Positions 10,688 through 21,602 of a DNA stretch of 64,000 bases are shown here, in pieces. The notes beneath the pieces were generated by a model. That model searched no databases, was not told where the DNA came from, and was given only the letters and a program-made list of their open reading frames with translations. The first letter of the stretch is position 1, and each line of letters starts with the position of its first letter. Origin of the DNA: Zygnema cylindricum (Eukaryota; Streptophyta; Zygnematophyceae; Zygnematales; Zygnemataceae); the NCBI GenBank assembly GCA_037447655.1, contig JBBHKE010001956.1, forward strand, positions 162,198-226,197, given 5' to 3'. A program made the position numbers and the translations under genes.

Positions 10688-11740
10688 TGTAGAAACTAAT
10701 GGTTTTATTAGTATTTTCTAGGTCTGAAAAGAAATATAGAAGTCGAGGCAGTCTATCTCTAACTTCTCTCTCCAACTCTCAAACTTGTCGCAGTCACTGA
10801 GAAATTGGAGAGGAAGCTAGAGCCATTGGCTACCTTGGCTATCCTGAGGTTTACGGGAATTTTATATTAGGGATTATATATATTTAATTAAAATGTATGT
10901 GCGGCGGCAGGATTTGATCCATGTACCTACCGGCAGGCAGTCAGGAAGTAGCCGGGTAGCCTTAGCCGTTTAGTCTAGCGGTAGTGTTACGTATCATATA
11001 GTTTGATATTTATTTAAATATGTATACGTGCGATAAACCATTTAACTGAAATGAATTACGGGATACATAGATCCAGTAATATATAATGTACGACTTACGG
11101 TACGGACAAAAATCAGTACCGCGCATTTGTTTCGTAAATGAAACAAATACCGCGCATGTATTTATTACGGCTACGATTAAAGCCGAATTTAATCGGACGG
11201 CCGGGATTAGCGCCGAGATCGCGGAGGAAGATTTCGGCGGTTTGTGGCCATCGCCACATCGGATGACGCGTGGCGAAATTACATTGGAGCGTGGCATCTC
11301 CGAGGATTAAAGGAGCGAATCCGGACAAACCACGTGTCGACATTTAAGGCATGTCGTACAGTGTCCGTACATAAAGTACACCGGTAGCTGTAATTTTGGG
11401 TACGGAACTGTAATCTGATTGGTTCCGTACATCAGTAGATAGAGTTTGTGAGAGAGATAGGACTTAGAAAAAAATGGTAGATAGGACCCTCTCTCCCAGA
11501 GAGCTTCTGTACAAAAGGTCAACTTTGACCCTCCATAACTTATTGCTCAAGGGAGCAAATTCAGAGATTCTTTTTGCTATACACTCAAGGGAGTCTTGCC
11601 TTCACAGGAGTGAAGGTGGTCAGAGTTTTTGTTTGCCGGGGTGGCAGTTATTCTTGCTGAAACACAAAGGGGTCAGGGTTATCCTAGAGGCTCTTTGGAA
11701 GCTGTCCACTCTGAGGACTTATGGAGGTCTCAGAGTTTTA
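10688..11740 (+). repeat. A2 5' LTR
   Basis: It begins TGTAGAAACTAATGG and carries TAGTATTTTCTAGGTCTG, shared with the D LTR. An antisense tRNA-like stretch lies at about 10905-10985. Its last codons in the Gag frame are ATG GAG GTC TCA GAG TTT TAG, reading MEVSEF then a stop where relatives have CAG. Confidence 0.8.
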
Positions 11741-11755
11741 GGTTATGGGCCCACC
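11741..11755 (+). other. A2 primer-binding site
   Basis: GGTTATGGGCCCACC follows the LTR end directly. It is complementary to the anticodon arm of eukaryotic initiator tRNA-Met. The same 15 bases occur at 21790-21804, 32816-32830 and 33990-34004 on the minus strand. Confidence 0.82.
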
Positions 11756-12853
11756 CTCTAGTGTACCAATCTTTAATGGAACTAGCTTCATATACTGGGA
11801 AATATGATGATAGGAGCTCTATGCGAAAAAAGGTTTTGGGGGATATTGAGTGGACGATTGAGGCGTCCATCAAGTCTTGGAATTCCTCCCGGGTTTAAAG
11901 AAAGCAGATTCACCAGGAAAGAGGATTCACCTTCAACGGAGGAAACAAAGGAAGGAGAGGTGGTGGACAAAGGAAAGGAGAAGGAGGCGACCACACTTAT
12001 AGCAACTGGTTTAGCATTCATGTCACTTATTCCGAGGAACGAGGAGAATGATACTGAAACCTGGGACTTCAACAATATTGCGGCAAAGCACTTCATCCTA
12101 CGCCATCCCACTCAAGGACTTGCATGTCCTCATTTGCAGGTAGAGAGGGCATCCGATCTTTGGATGGCTCTCATAGAGATTTACCGAAGTGGTACGATTC
12201 AACAACAATAGTTGGCTGATCTGAAAGTTAAGGAGTATGTATACAAAGGGGGAAATATGTTGGATTTTTGCAAATAGCTTTCTACACTCTTCATGGAGCT
12301 AGAGAGTGCGGGAAAAGTTTGTAGTGAAAAAGAAAAGGTTAACTGTTTACTAATGAAGTTACCTGATGAGTTTGAGAACATAGTCAACCGTGTGAAGGAC
12401 TTGCCTGACTCAAGGTGGATATGGAACTCAATGGTAGGGATGATTCTCGTTCGAGAGAATACGATTGAGATCCGAAGGGGAGGAAAGAGTGGCCAAGCTT
12501 TGGCAACAGCGACTGACTAGAGGAAAAAGGATTCTCGGAAACCAGTCTTAAACTATGGGGGTAGGGAGCAAAAAAAACAGGCTGACGAGTTCGAACCAAG
12601 GGCTCCCAAAGGTTTATGTCATTTTTGTAAGAAACCGGGGCACTATATGGCAGAGTGCACTAAGCTAACCGAGCTTCGGTTAAAGGAGGGGCAGACCGGT
12701 GGTACCCCGAGAGGAAAGAAAAAGGCCCTTGTCACACAGGTACTTGAGGCGGAATCCGAGGACGAGGACGATGAGCTCCTTTTGGATGAGGAGTTGGAGG
12801 CGAAAACTGAGGTTGAAATTCACGAAGGCAGAAATGTGCTTACGGTGGATTGA
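11742..12853 (+). pseudogene. gag: A2 gag
   Basis: Gag starts with VMGPPSSVPIFNG encoded on the primer-binding site and continues through several frames: 11804-12211 (NNIAAKHFILRHPTQGLACP), 12293-12520 (NCLLMKLPDEFENIVNRVKD) and 12600-12853. An intact CCHC knuckle, CHFCKKPGHYMAEC, lies at about 12617-12660 and is followed by an acidic tail with EDEDDELLLDEE. At least one stop (CAATAG near 12210) and several frameshifts break it. The protein would form the particle core and bind RNA. Confidence 0.85.
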
Positions 12854-12857
12854 AAGG

Positions 12858-13276
12858 TGAAGCAGGCTGGATTATAGATTCAGGTGCCTCAATGCACATG
12901 TGTAAGGATAGGCACCTGTTCACTAAGATAGAAATATTCCCACCGTAGAGATAGAGTACGGGGATGGGAGGATAGTCACCACTACTCTTGTAGGATCGGT
13001 AGATCTGAAGTGTTAGTAGAAGGAAAGACATCCATATTAACATTCTCCGATGTATTGTTTATTCCGGAGCTGAACAAAAACCTTATCTCTACATCAGTAT
13101 TAGATGATAAGGGTTTTTTCACTAGCACTAGGGAAGGAGTCTTTACTGCTAGTTTTGAGGAGGATGTCTATTTCATTGCTGAGAAAGGTAGCCATGGGAT
13201 GTTTAGGATGATCTTAAGTAATGAAACGAAGAAACTCTTATTATGTTCGTTTCCCAAAGTTCATGATTTGACGTAA
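12858..13276 (+). pseudogene. pol: A2 aspartic protease
   Basis: At about 12866 the frame reads GWIIDSGASMHMCKDRHLF, with the catalytic D-S-G intact. After a frame change the strand region VLVEGKTSILTFSDVLFIPE and LNKNLISTSVLDDKGFF follow (13010-13276). The protease would cut the Gag-Pol polyprotein. A1 has the equivalent domain with the aspartate lost. Confidence 0.87.
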
Positions 13277-14335
13277 GCGGTTGGGGCATGTGCATTTTGA
13301 TAGGTTGAATGAAATGAAAAAGCTTGGTGTAGTAGAAGGCAATCAGTTTGAGGATAATGAAATGGTGGATGACTGTAGTGGATGTGCCCAAGGTAAGGCT
13401 CACAAACTTCTTTATCCCAAAGCCGCCACATATAGGGGTGAGAAAGTACTAGATCTAGTACACACAGATATCTGGGGACCAGCAAAAGTACCTTCGGTTG
13501 GAGAGACAAGGTTTATGCTGATAATAACTGATGACTGGTCCAAATAATCTAAAGTATACTTTCTAAAAACAAAGTCTGGAACACCAACTTACTTCAAAGA
13601 ATATAAAGCATAGAGTGAGAAGTTGCATGAAACCCCCATTAAGAGAATAAAGAGTGATAATGGGGGAGAATATACATCTAACCATTTGAGGAATACTTGA
13701 GAGATGAGGGAGTTCACCATCAGAAAATTGTACCCTATAATCCATAAGAAAATGGGGTAGCTAAGAGGTTGAACCAGACACTAGGAGATAGTGTATGCAG
13801 TATGTTGGCCCACAAAAAAATAGGAAAGAGGTTTTGGGCAGAAGCCTTGAATTATGCCAACTATATTATAGAGTCTTTACCTCAGCCATAAAAGGAATGA
13901 CACCTTATGAAAGATGGGTTGGAAGGAAACCATATATTTGTCACCTTAAAGTATTCGGTAGCCAAGTTTACAGTCTTGATACGGATAAGAAAAACTGGAA
14001 ACTAGATGCTAACGGAAAGCCAAGATACTTTATAGAATATGATGATGATGTCAAGGGATATAAAGTCTATCACTTAGCAAAGCAAGGTATCATTTTGGTC
14101 AAACACCTAGTTGTCATAGATGAAGGGAAGTCATTTGACCCCTTCAAATATACCAAGAAGATAAGAATCAGCTTTGAGTTCGAAAGTGAGGAGAACTCGG
14201 TTTTTCCCTAAAATACTCGGTATTTGAAACAGTAAGGAGAAACCCTAGACTTCCCTCCATTCCAGCTTTGGAGTTTGAGGGAGGGAGAAGGAGCAGCAAA
14301 AAGATACAGGAAAAACAGTCCACTCATAAGGTAAC
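13277..14335 (+). pseudogene. pol: A2 integrase and linker, truncated at 14335
   Basis: The zinc region reads RLGHVHFDRLNEMKKLGV and CSGCAQGKAHKLLYP. The core shows LVHTDIWGPAKVP (first aspartate), RIKSDNGGEYTSN (second) and a broken EN-VAKRLN glutamate region. The C-terminal part, 13795-14211, reads GMTPYERWVGRKP and LKVFGSQVYSLDTDKKNW. The linker ETVRRN and GRRSSKKIQ runs to 14335, where the sequence switches to LTR. At least one stop (SK then TAA near 13548) and several frameshifts are present. Confidence 0.87.
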
Positions 14336-15420
14336 TGTTAAAATGTGTGTATTTTCTAGGTTTGTATTTGTCTATGTTGAAAATAAGCAATTAATCTTCA
14401 ATTCTTAATTAAGACTCTAGAGTGAAGAAAGAGAGAGAGTCACCATGGCTACCGCCATAGTCAGAAATAAACAGGCAGACAAGCAAACATATTGATAGAT
14501 TACCAAAATGTTGGCCTAAACAGGATTTGAACATAGGTCTACAAAGTCCTTGATAAACATATGCCTTATCAATTAAGGCATTAACGAAACGATACATGTC
14601 TTGGTTTTGGTGATTCATTAAAGTTTCACGCAAACGTCACTTTCACTTAAACAGACCAAAATTGAGGAAACGCCATCTATAGTCAAACGGCGCTCGCGGA
14701 CGAGAATCTAACCGTGTAAAATAAATGATCGGTTGGACGACGTCACCCCAGACAAACCCGAATGAATCTTTGGTTGCTTTCAGACATAGCGACGCGCTGT
14801 GCCATGTGGCGCCACATCACTTGACGCCGAAAAAGATGGGAGGAGGAACAATGGCTCCCAAGTTAACAAGTGTCAACCAGAAGGCTATGTTGTACAATGG
14901 CCGTACAAGAAGTACAATCGGCCACTGTACCTTCTTGTAATATACACTTTTTTTGATTGGCCTAGGGTAGAGTAGTAGGTAGTACTGAGTAGGAGTTAAG
15001 GGACTTAGCGTGTTTGAGGCGCCTCTCTCCAGGTGACCTTTTGTATTTATAGGCCATCTTTGGCCAACCATAACTAAATGCGCAGGGGAGAAAATTCAGT
15101 GATTCTTTTTGCGTTTGACTCAAGGGAGTCTAAGCTACACAAGAGTGTTGTCGGTCACGGGTTTTGCTTCCCAGAGTCGCGTCATTTGTAAGGGAAATTC
15201 AAGGTGGGAGAATGTGTCCAAATATTCATATTCTAATTTTGCATTCTACGGGGCAATTGAGCACACAAAAAGTCTTTTTTCGCAAGGGTGAAGTTTTATT
15301 GAGGTTTTGACTATCAGGGTGTCAGTCATTTGGGTTTTTATCAACTTAGATTCGGCACCATCTACATAAGTTTCTTTGGATTTGCGATTTCTGTGGGGAA
15401 ATGGAACACATATAATTTCA
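14336..15420 (+). repeat. LTR closing A2 (A/D type)
   Basis: It starts TGTTAAAATGTGTG and ends TATAATTTCA. Shared blocks with other LTRs are the tRNA-like antisense stretch (about 14510-14590), ATTCAGTGATTCTTTTTGCG with TTGACTCAAGGGAGTC (as in 11550-11600), and 15290-15390, which reverse-matches the D LTR near 40495-40590. The exact ends are uncertain. Confidence 0.65.
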
Positions 15421-15551
15421 ATTGCCAATATAGATCTATTAACATTATAAGTTAATTGTGGTGTAGCATGCAACAACAAAGACAACGGTTTCATGACCAG
15501 TATAGAAAATTGCTCCAACACATTCTTCCACTACTGTTTTTACCTCAATTT

Positions 15552-16105
15552 AAGGCAAAAAGAGTTTTGAAATATCTTACAGGTACTCAAAATCTCAAGC
15601 TTGTACTCGGAGGAGGAGAAGTGAAAATACAGACATAGAGCGACGCTAGCTATGGGGACATGCCAAGTCGAAAATCTACGACTGGTTTTATTCTGAAAAT
15701 TGGAAATAGAACTTGGTGCTGGAGGAGCAAGTCAAAAAAGGTTAAAGCTCAATCTACAACGGAGACAGAATATATGGCAGCAGCTTCTACCCTCAAGGAG
15801 CTTCTATGGGTCACTTCTATTTTGCAACAACTTGGCTATATTCAAACAGGTCCTTAAGGTATCTGGTGTGACAACGAGGCAACAATTGAAATTGCCTCTA
15901 ACCCTAGCCATCACTTTAAGAGCAAACACATGGATATTAGACTTCACTTTGTTAGAGAAAATGTGCTTGCAAGAGTCATTAAGATGTGTTTATTACCGGA
16001 TGAGAAAATGGTGGATGACATGTTAACTAGAGCCCTTCTTGCTCCTAAGTTGCAGTTTTGCAAAGAGTTTATTTGGTTGAGTGAGAAATTAAGTCTAAAG
16101 ATTTA
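15552..16105 (+). pseudogene. pol: RNase H fragment of a copia element
   Basis: Reading begins mid-domain with KRVLKYLTGTQNLKLVLGGG. It continues SDASYGDMPSRKSTTGFILK, KAQSTTETEYMAAASTLKE, WCDNEATIEIASNPSHHFKS and HMDIRLHFVRENVLA. Stops (ACATAG near 15636, CCTTAA near 15855) and a frame switch break it. RT and everything upstream are missing. A polypurine tract (AGGGGAG, 16105-16111) and an LTR follow, so this is the 3' remnant of the element that owned the LTR at 16112. Confidence 0.88.
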
Positions 16106-16111
16106 GGGGAG

Positions 16112-16996
16112 AGTTGAAATATGAAATCTTTACTTCAGTAAACAGGGCTGTGAGGAAAGATTAAGGACTTAGACTATTTTGTATCTAAGTAAGATGTAAT
16201 GCTTACCTTTAATAATGTGACAATAGTAGATAGACAGTAGAGTGTACTGTACCTCTGCAGAGACACGTGTTGACAGTCGGAAATAATGCAAGTATTTCGG
16301 AGTGGTGCCGACATCCATATATGTGTGTCACAAATCTTACGGGGGTTTTGATAAATCGCACGGACGAAGAATAAACCAGACATCTAGGAGAATATTGTAC
16401 GAAATTGAATGAAGATCGTTTATACGTAATAGATTTGACAGACGCGATTAAAATGGGGACCACTATGACTAAGTGCGCCGTACGCACTCAGGACATTCGC
16501 ACCACTAAACCAACATTCATCTGAACTTTTGTGAATGATGCTAACTAAGCATTCGCAACATTAGTTGTACAGACAATATCTTTAAATATTTGAAAAACAA
16601 CTAGTTGACTTTTAGTGCATTAATAACAGATGTTACACTGTTCATTTAGCGACAAGTAGTAATTAGGGGTTTTGGAAGTATTCCCAGTACAGTGACGTAC
16701 AGGTTGTATACTTTGTCATAAGTCAGGATAGTTCAGTAGTATGGTCACCCGAGTTAGTGTGACCAGTAGATACTCACTCTTAGTATGACAATTCTGTATC
16801 ATCCAGTTTTGGGATTATGATATACTAAGGGCAATTTTTGGGAAACTTCCAGACATCATATCTTATGGTTTATTTAGTCATTTGGGTTGCAATTTTAAGA
16901 ATAGTTAGTTCACTATGTCCTTTATCACTGTAGCAAATTAAAGGCATATTTTCTTTTTGAGTCATGTTTTGTGTCAGCTGGAAGTTGGCTGTTGAG
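16112..16996 (+). repeat. C-type LTR, left part, interrupted by B1
   Basis: It begins AGTTGAAATATGAAATC right after a polypurine tract. It shares GGAGTGGTGCCGACATCCATATATG and TTTTTGGGAAACTTCC-like segments with C LTRs. It stops at TTGAG (16992-16996), the target duplicated by B1, and resumes at 22488. Confidence 0.82.
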
Positions 16997-17679
16997 TGTT
17001 GAAGGTCATGGGCATTAAGACTCGGCTGCGATCCACTCCCACTAGGAGTCACACTTGCACCAGCAGGTGGAGCACTAGGGCTAATAGGAGCACTTGCAAC
17101 AGGAGCTGACCCATTATCAGACATGTTAACGGAAGCAAACCCAAAGAGAAATGCCTAAAAGACTAGATCTATATTGTAAGATATGTTACTCCCAAAGAAA
17201 GAGGTCTTTCAACCAAACAAACATGTACTACAAGCAAATTAGAGACAATAGAGCATAAAACACCTTAAACTGCACTCAGTGCTCTCATTTCCTTAACTCT
17301 TGTGTAGAATGTACATTCTGTATTGAAATGATCAATCCTAATTGAACTAAATACTCAAAATATCTAAAAACATCTAAAATATCTAGAAAACATCTAAAAC
17401 GTATGTACATGGTTCACCAGACACTGTACTAACAAAAATCTAAGTGTTTGGACCAGAATTGTCCACTAACAATATCTATACCCTAAAAATCCGGGTGATT
17501 CTTATCACGTCTACATTCATTGGCGGCCCTACACACTAATTAACTTAAAGATATCAATTCGTGTAGATACTACAAAAAATCCACACTAAATTTGGTCAAT
17601 ATTGAACAGTTGGCATTCCAAAAATATTCTAAGTCCTAGACTCAAATTTCTAAGACTTATTAAAGCTTACTTTTCAATA
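16997..17679 (-). repeat. B1 3' LTR
   Basis: 683 bp; on the minus strand it runs from TATTGAAAAG to CTTCAACA. It differs from 21805-22487 at about 17361 (T for G) and 17614 (C for T). It also carries the Gag start codon (17122-17124); past the LTR end that frame reads into unrelated flank. Confidence 0.95.
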
Positions 17680-17696
17680 CTCCCCTTAAGCTTTAG
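17680..17696 (-). other. B1 polypurine tract
   Basis: AGCTTAAGGGGAG on the minus strand directly precedes the LTR start TATTGAAAAG. Confidence 0.88.
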
Positions 17697-17741
17697 AAGG
17701 CTTACTCACTTAGACCACATGCTTTTCTGCAGTACTCCAAT

Positions 17742-18431
17742 TTAGGAGCGGGAAGGGCTTTTGTCAACATGTCCGCAACCATTTTTCTCATCAGGCAAAT
17801 AACAAAGTTTTACCACCTTTGCAAAGACTTTCTCACGTACCAAATGTAGCCGAATGTCCATATGTTTACTCTTAAAATGGTGACTAGGGTTTGTAGCCAC
17901 AGAAATGGCAGCTTGATTGTCGCACCACATTATTTGTGTCCCGTGTTGCGTAAAACCCAATTCTTGAAGAAATGCCTTAATCCATAACAACTCTTTCAAG
18001 GCTGCGCTCGCAGCCATGTATTCGGCTTCCATAGTAGATTGAGCCGTGACTTTTTGAAGTTTACTACTCCAACTACAAGTTCCACTTCCAATCTGAATGA
18101 CATACCCTGTTGTAGACTTCCTACTAGACAAATCACCATAGCTAGCATCACTCCAAGTATTAATACTAACCTTGTCCCCTCCCAAAGTAAGCCAAAGATT
18201 TCTAGTCCCAACAAGATATCTTAAGACCCTTTTTGCTGCCTCCCAATCTCTCTTTCGTGGATTTTGTAGACTTCTACTCAACACACCAACAGCTGCAGAT
18301 ATATCAGGCCTAGTGCAATTCATGAAGTAAATCAAACTTCCTACTACTTGCCTGTAGGGTACTTGGGACATAAATTTTTGCTCTTCTGCACTGAGTTCCT
18401 CATCTATTATGACTCCAAACTCATGCTCCAT
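17742..18431 (-). CDS. pol: B1 RT C-terminus and RNase H (frameshifted part of Gag-Pol)
   Basis: This 229-codon frame continues the polyprotein after a one-base shift near 18430. It carries QVVGSLIYFMNCTRPDISAA, the RNase H motifs TWSDASYGDLSSRKSTTGY and TAQSTMEAEYMAASAALKEL, then WCDNQAAISVATNP and HMDIRLHLVREKVF. The tail changes from the family LPDEKMVADML to LPDEKNGCGHV through an extra A in an A-run near 17790. The listed start is internal, not an initiator. The role is RNA degradation during reverse transcription. A sequencing indel is as likely as a real mutation. Confidence 0.9.
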   Translation of the reverse strand: MEHEFGVIIDEELSAEEQKFMSQVPYRQVVGSLIYFMNCTRPDISAAVGVLSRSLQNPRKRDWEAAKRVLRYLVGTRNLWLTLGGDKVSINTWSDASYGDLSSRKSTTGYVIQIGSGTCSWSSKLQKVTAQSTMEAEYMAASAALKELLWIKAFLQELGFTQHGTQIMWCDNQAAISVATNPSHHFKSKHMDIRLHLVREKVFAKVVKLCYLPDEKNGCGHVDKSPSRS

Positions 18432-21400
18432 CCTTCAAGTTTTTGCTTATACTCCATAGGAGTTGCACAACCTTTGGCATCAGCCAAGCCAAATTTTTCC
18501 AACATGTTTCCTATCGCTTCTTTTTGAGTTAGTCTAATTATTTTCTTTTCTCTATCTCTTTCAACTTGTATTCCAAGGATATATTTTGCCTCACCCAAAT
18601 CTTTCATTTCAAATTTTGAATTAAGAGCCTGTTTTACCCTAGCAATTCCCTCTTTGTTCCTACTAATTAGCAGCAAATCATCAACATACACGGCAATGAA
18701 TATCACCTCATCAGGATTATCACCACACATCACATATACTGAATGATCTGAGCTAATTCTAGTAAACCCTAATCCTGTCAAGAACTCATCTAATTTTCGG
18801 TTCCACTGCCTAGGGGCCTGTTTTAGGCCATACAATGATTTTAAAAGTCTGCACACAAGATTTTCTTTTCCTACTTCCTCATAACCCTCAGGCTGCTTCA
18901 TATAAATGACCTCATCTAAATCACCATGCAAAAAGGCAGTTTTGACATCCATTTGGTGGATGTCAAAATCCTCTATAGCAGCTAATGTAAGTAAGATGCG
19001 GACAGATGGAAACCTTACAACTGGTGAAAATGTTTCTTCATAATCTATCCCCTCCTTTTGATTATATCCCTTAGCAACCAAGCGAGCCTTATACCTGTCT
19101 ATGGTATTATCTGGGTTCAATTTTAACTTAAACACCCATTTACTTCCAATAGCCTTTCTTCCTGGAGGAAGTTCCACCAGATCCCAAGTTTGGGCCTCCA
19201 TGATGGACTTCATTTCCTCATTGACGGCTTCCACCCAATGTTCCCTTTCATTACTCGAAAAAGCTTCTTTCAATGTTAAAGGCTCTTCTATGTGTGCAGA
19301 ATGAGCAAAGGCTGCATTTTCTCCCCTGAGTCGTGCACTTCGCCTCACTCCACCTGGAAATTCTGTCGCTGGTATAGATGGTTGGGTCCTCCTCCTTGAT
19401 ACATGTGATTCTTCTTGTGATTCAGTTTCAGCTTGAGGTAGAGGAGATTCTACAACTCTTTCGGGCATAACACTTCCTGTTTCTGGTGGAGAAGATGATT
19501 CCAAGTCATTTTGACTTAAACTAGATGCATTTTCTACATTTTTCTTGAAAAATAAAGGATTTTCCTCTAAAAAGATATAATCAACACTTTTATCTTTCTT
19601 TTCATTGCTACATTGACTAAATACATCTACTCCTCTTCCCTCATCCTTCACTATGATGTTTCTGGCTACCACAACTCTATTTCTCTTAATGTCATATACT
19701 TTATAACCCTTGGCATGATCATCATACCCTAAAAATATACCTGGTATGCCTTTTGGCTCTAATTTCCATTTTTGTGGATCATTATCTAGCAAAAATACCT
19801 TACTTCCAAACACTTTGAAGTGACTTACATCTGGTTTGTGTCCTGTCCACATTTCATAAGGAGTTTTATCTTTTATTGCCCTTGTTTCTAGCCTATTTCT
19901 CACATAAGCTGCACAATGCATAGCCTCTGCCCAAAATTTGTAATCTATGTCCATATCAGCCATCATTGTCCTAGCACACTCTGATATGGTCCTATTCATC
20001 CTTTCTGAAACACCGTTTTGTTCCGGAGAATAAGGAACGGTTAGTTGACGTGAGATTCCATGCAATTTTAGGAATTCTGCAAACTCATTAGAAATGTACT
20101 CCCCTCCATTATCAGATCTGAATCCCGCTATCTTTCTCTCATGTAGATTCTCAACCCAAGCCTTATACTCTTTAAATTTTGAAAAAACTTCATCCTTACT
20201 TCTCAAAAAATAAACTGTAGTAAATCTACTATAGTCATCAGTAAAGGTAAGCATAAACTTAGCACCTCCCACAGATGGATACCTAGATGGCCCCCATACA
20301 TCTGAATAAATTAGTTCTAGCACCCTGCTACTTCTATGATCAGTTTGCGAAGGGAAAGGCAACTTATGAATTTTTCCCATTGCACAACCATCACATACAT
20401 TTGATGCTGGTTTTTGACTAATTTTTACACCTTCCACCATTTTTTGATTTACCATCTTTTCTAATCTATCATAATTCACATGTCCTAAACGTTTATGCCA
20501 TAAATCACAATCACTGATTACACTTGAGTACATAACATCATTGTCATTATCATTTGCAAGACTCAACCGATACAAATTGTTTCCTCCAGCAAATCCTTCT
20601 GCAACTATTTTCCCATTCTTACTCACTGTTTTCTTTCCATTCTCAGATATAGTTTTAAAACCTTTCTTTTCTACCACTGACGTAGAGAAAAAGTTTCTTT
20701 TAAAAGCTGGGACATGCAACACATCTTCCAAAACCCTTTTCACAGGTTTTCCCTCTACGTTCAACATAAGTGACACCCTCCCCTTTGCTTTTGACTCAAC
20801 AAAGGTATCATCACTAAAATAAATTTTGATGGGTGAAATAGATTGAATACTCTCATATAGATGGCGATTGCGGCACATGTGGGCAGATGCACCGGAGTCC
20901 ATTATCCATTCGTCTTCCTCCACGCCTTCCGTTGCTTGTGCCATCGCAAAGTATTTCTTTTCGCTGTTGATAGGATAGCTGCTCACATCCTCCTCCTTTA
21001 GTTCGTTGAATAGAGAAGTTGGCCGTCCACCAGATTGAGAAGGAACCCGGCTTTCGTCCCAACCAGAGCGAAAATTTCCTGTAGCTTTCGCTCTCTTGTA
21101 GGCATTACACAATCTGAAAACATGGCCTTTTTCATCACAATAATAGCATGTCAAAGGTGTCCTTCTAGGACCACTACCTCTGCCACTGCCATTGCCAATC
21201 TTAGAGTCTGAAAACTGGTTAGCTAGTGCCTGAACAGACTTACTACTACCTCTTTGTGACATTTGGTTAGCTTCTTCACTCAAAATAAGTTGAATTGCTA
21301 ATGCTATGTTCCATTGACGCTGTGGAATAGCCCTAAGCCTATCCATGGCTCCCTTATATTCATCGGGCAAAGTTCTCATCAACAACATAGCCTGCTGAGG

Positions 21401-21589
21401 TGGTGAAAAGTCCCCACCTGCACTAGTACTCTGAAGAAACAACCTTTTCATAGCATGACAATGATCTGACATACTACCTCCAGAATACTTAAATTCAAAA
21501 ATCTGAGTGGCTATGTTTGTCTGGACGGTAACATCTAGCTGAACATACATAGCACGTACACTAAACCAAACATCAGATGCTTTCTTCAT
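18407..21589 (-). CDS. gag-pol: B1 Gag-Pol: capsid, zinc knuckle, protease, integrase, RT
   Basis: This 1060-codon frame holds, by residue: Gag C-terminal half with CCHC knuckle CYYCDEKGHVFRLC (148-161); protease DSGAS (231-235); zinc region with LWHKRLGH (363-370) and CDGCAMGK (399-406); integrase triad D430 (YSDVWGP), D493 (RSDNGGEY) and E529 (NGVSERMN). It continues with RT: RYKARLVAKGYNQKEGIDY (832-850), D881 in QMDVKTAFLHG and YVDD (968-971). All key catalytic residues are present. The listed Met (MKKASDV) is not a start; Gag begins in the LTR at 21932 and is separated by a frameshift near 21600. It is the best template for annotating the other copies. Confidence 0.96.
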   Translation of the reverse strand: MKKASDVWFSVRAMYVQLDVTVQTNIATQIFEFKYSGGSMSDHCHAMKRLFLQSTSAGGDFSPPQQAMLLMRTLPDEYKGAMDRLRAIPQRQWNIALAIQLILSEEANQMSQRGSSKSVQALANQFSDSKIGNGSGRGSGPRRTPLTCYYCDEKGHVFRLCNAYKRAKATGNFRSGWDESRVPSQSGGRPTSLFNELKEEDVSSYPINSEKKYFAMAQATEGVEEDEWIMDSGASAHMCRNRHLYESIQSISPIKIYFSDDTFVESKAKGRVSLMLNVEGKPVKRVLEDVLHVPAFKRNFFSTSVVEKKGFKTISENGKKTVSKNGKIVAEGFAGGNNLYRLSLANDNDNDVMYSSVISDCDLWHKRLGHVNYDRLEKMVNQKMVEGVKISQKPASNVCDGCAMGKIHKLPFPSQTDHRSSRVLELIYSDVWGPSRYPSVGGAKFMLTFTDDYSRFTTVYFLRSKDEVFSKFKEYKAWVENLHERKIAGFRSDNGGEYISNEFAEFLKLHGISRQLTVPYSPEQNGVSERMNRTISECARTMMADMDIDYKFWAEAMHCAAYVRNRLETRAIKDKTPYEMWTGHKPDVSHFKVFGSKVFLLDNDPQKWKLEPKGIPGIFLGYDDHAKGYKVYDIKRNRVVVARNIIVKDEGRGVDVFSQCSNEKKDKSVDYIFLEENPLFFKKNVENASSLSQNDLESSSPPETGSVMPERVVESPLPQAETESQEESHVSRRRTQPSIPATEFPGGVRRSARLRGENAAFAHSAHIEEPLTLKEAFSSNEREHWVEAVNEEMKSIMEAQTWDLVELPPGRKAIGSKWVFKLKLNPDNTIDRYKARLVAKGYNQKEGIDYEETFSPVVRFPSVRILLTLAAIEDFDIHQMDVKTAFLHGDLDEVIYMKQPEGYEEVGKENLVCRLLKSLYGLKQAPRQWNRKLDEFLTGLGFTRISSDHSVYVMCGDNPDEVIFIAVYVDDLLLISRNKEGIARVKQALNSKFEMKDLGEAKYILGIQVERDREKKIIRLTQKEAIGNMLEKFGLADAKGCATPMEYKQKLEGWSMSLES

Positions 21590-21602
21590 CCAAGATACGA
21601 CA

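Larger units (their letters stand above)
10688..15420 (+). mobile_element. Ty1/copia element A2, RT/RNase H deleted
   Basis: The plus strand has a 5' LTR (10688-11740), primer-binding site, gag, protease and integrase. The sequence then passes directly into an LTR-like segment at 14336 that begins TGTTAAAATGTGTGTATTTT. No RT, RNase H or polypurine tract is left. The two LTRs share blocks (TATTTTCTAGG, the CAAGGGAGTC region) but are strongly diverged, so the right one may belong to a related element joined by recombination. No target-site duplication was seen. Confidence 0.8.
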
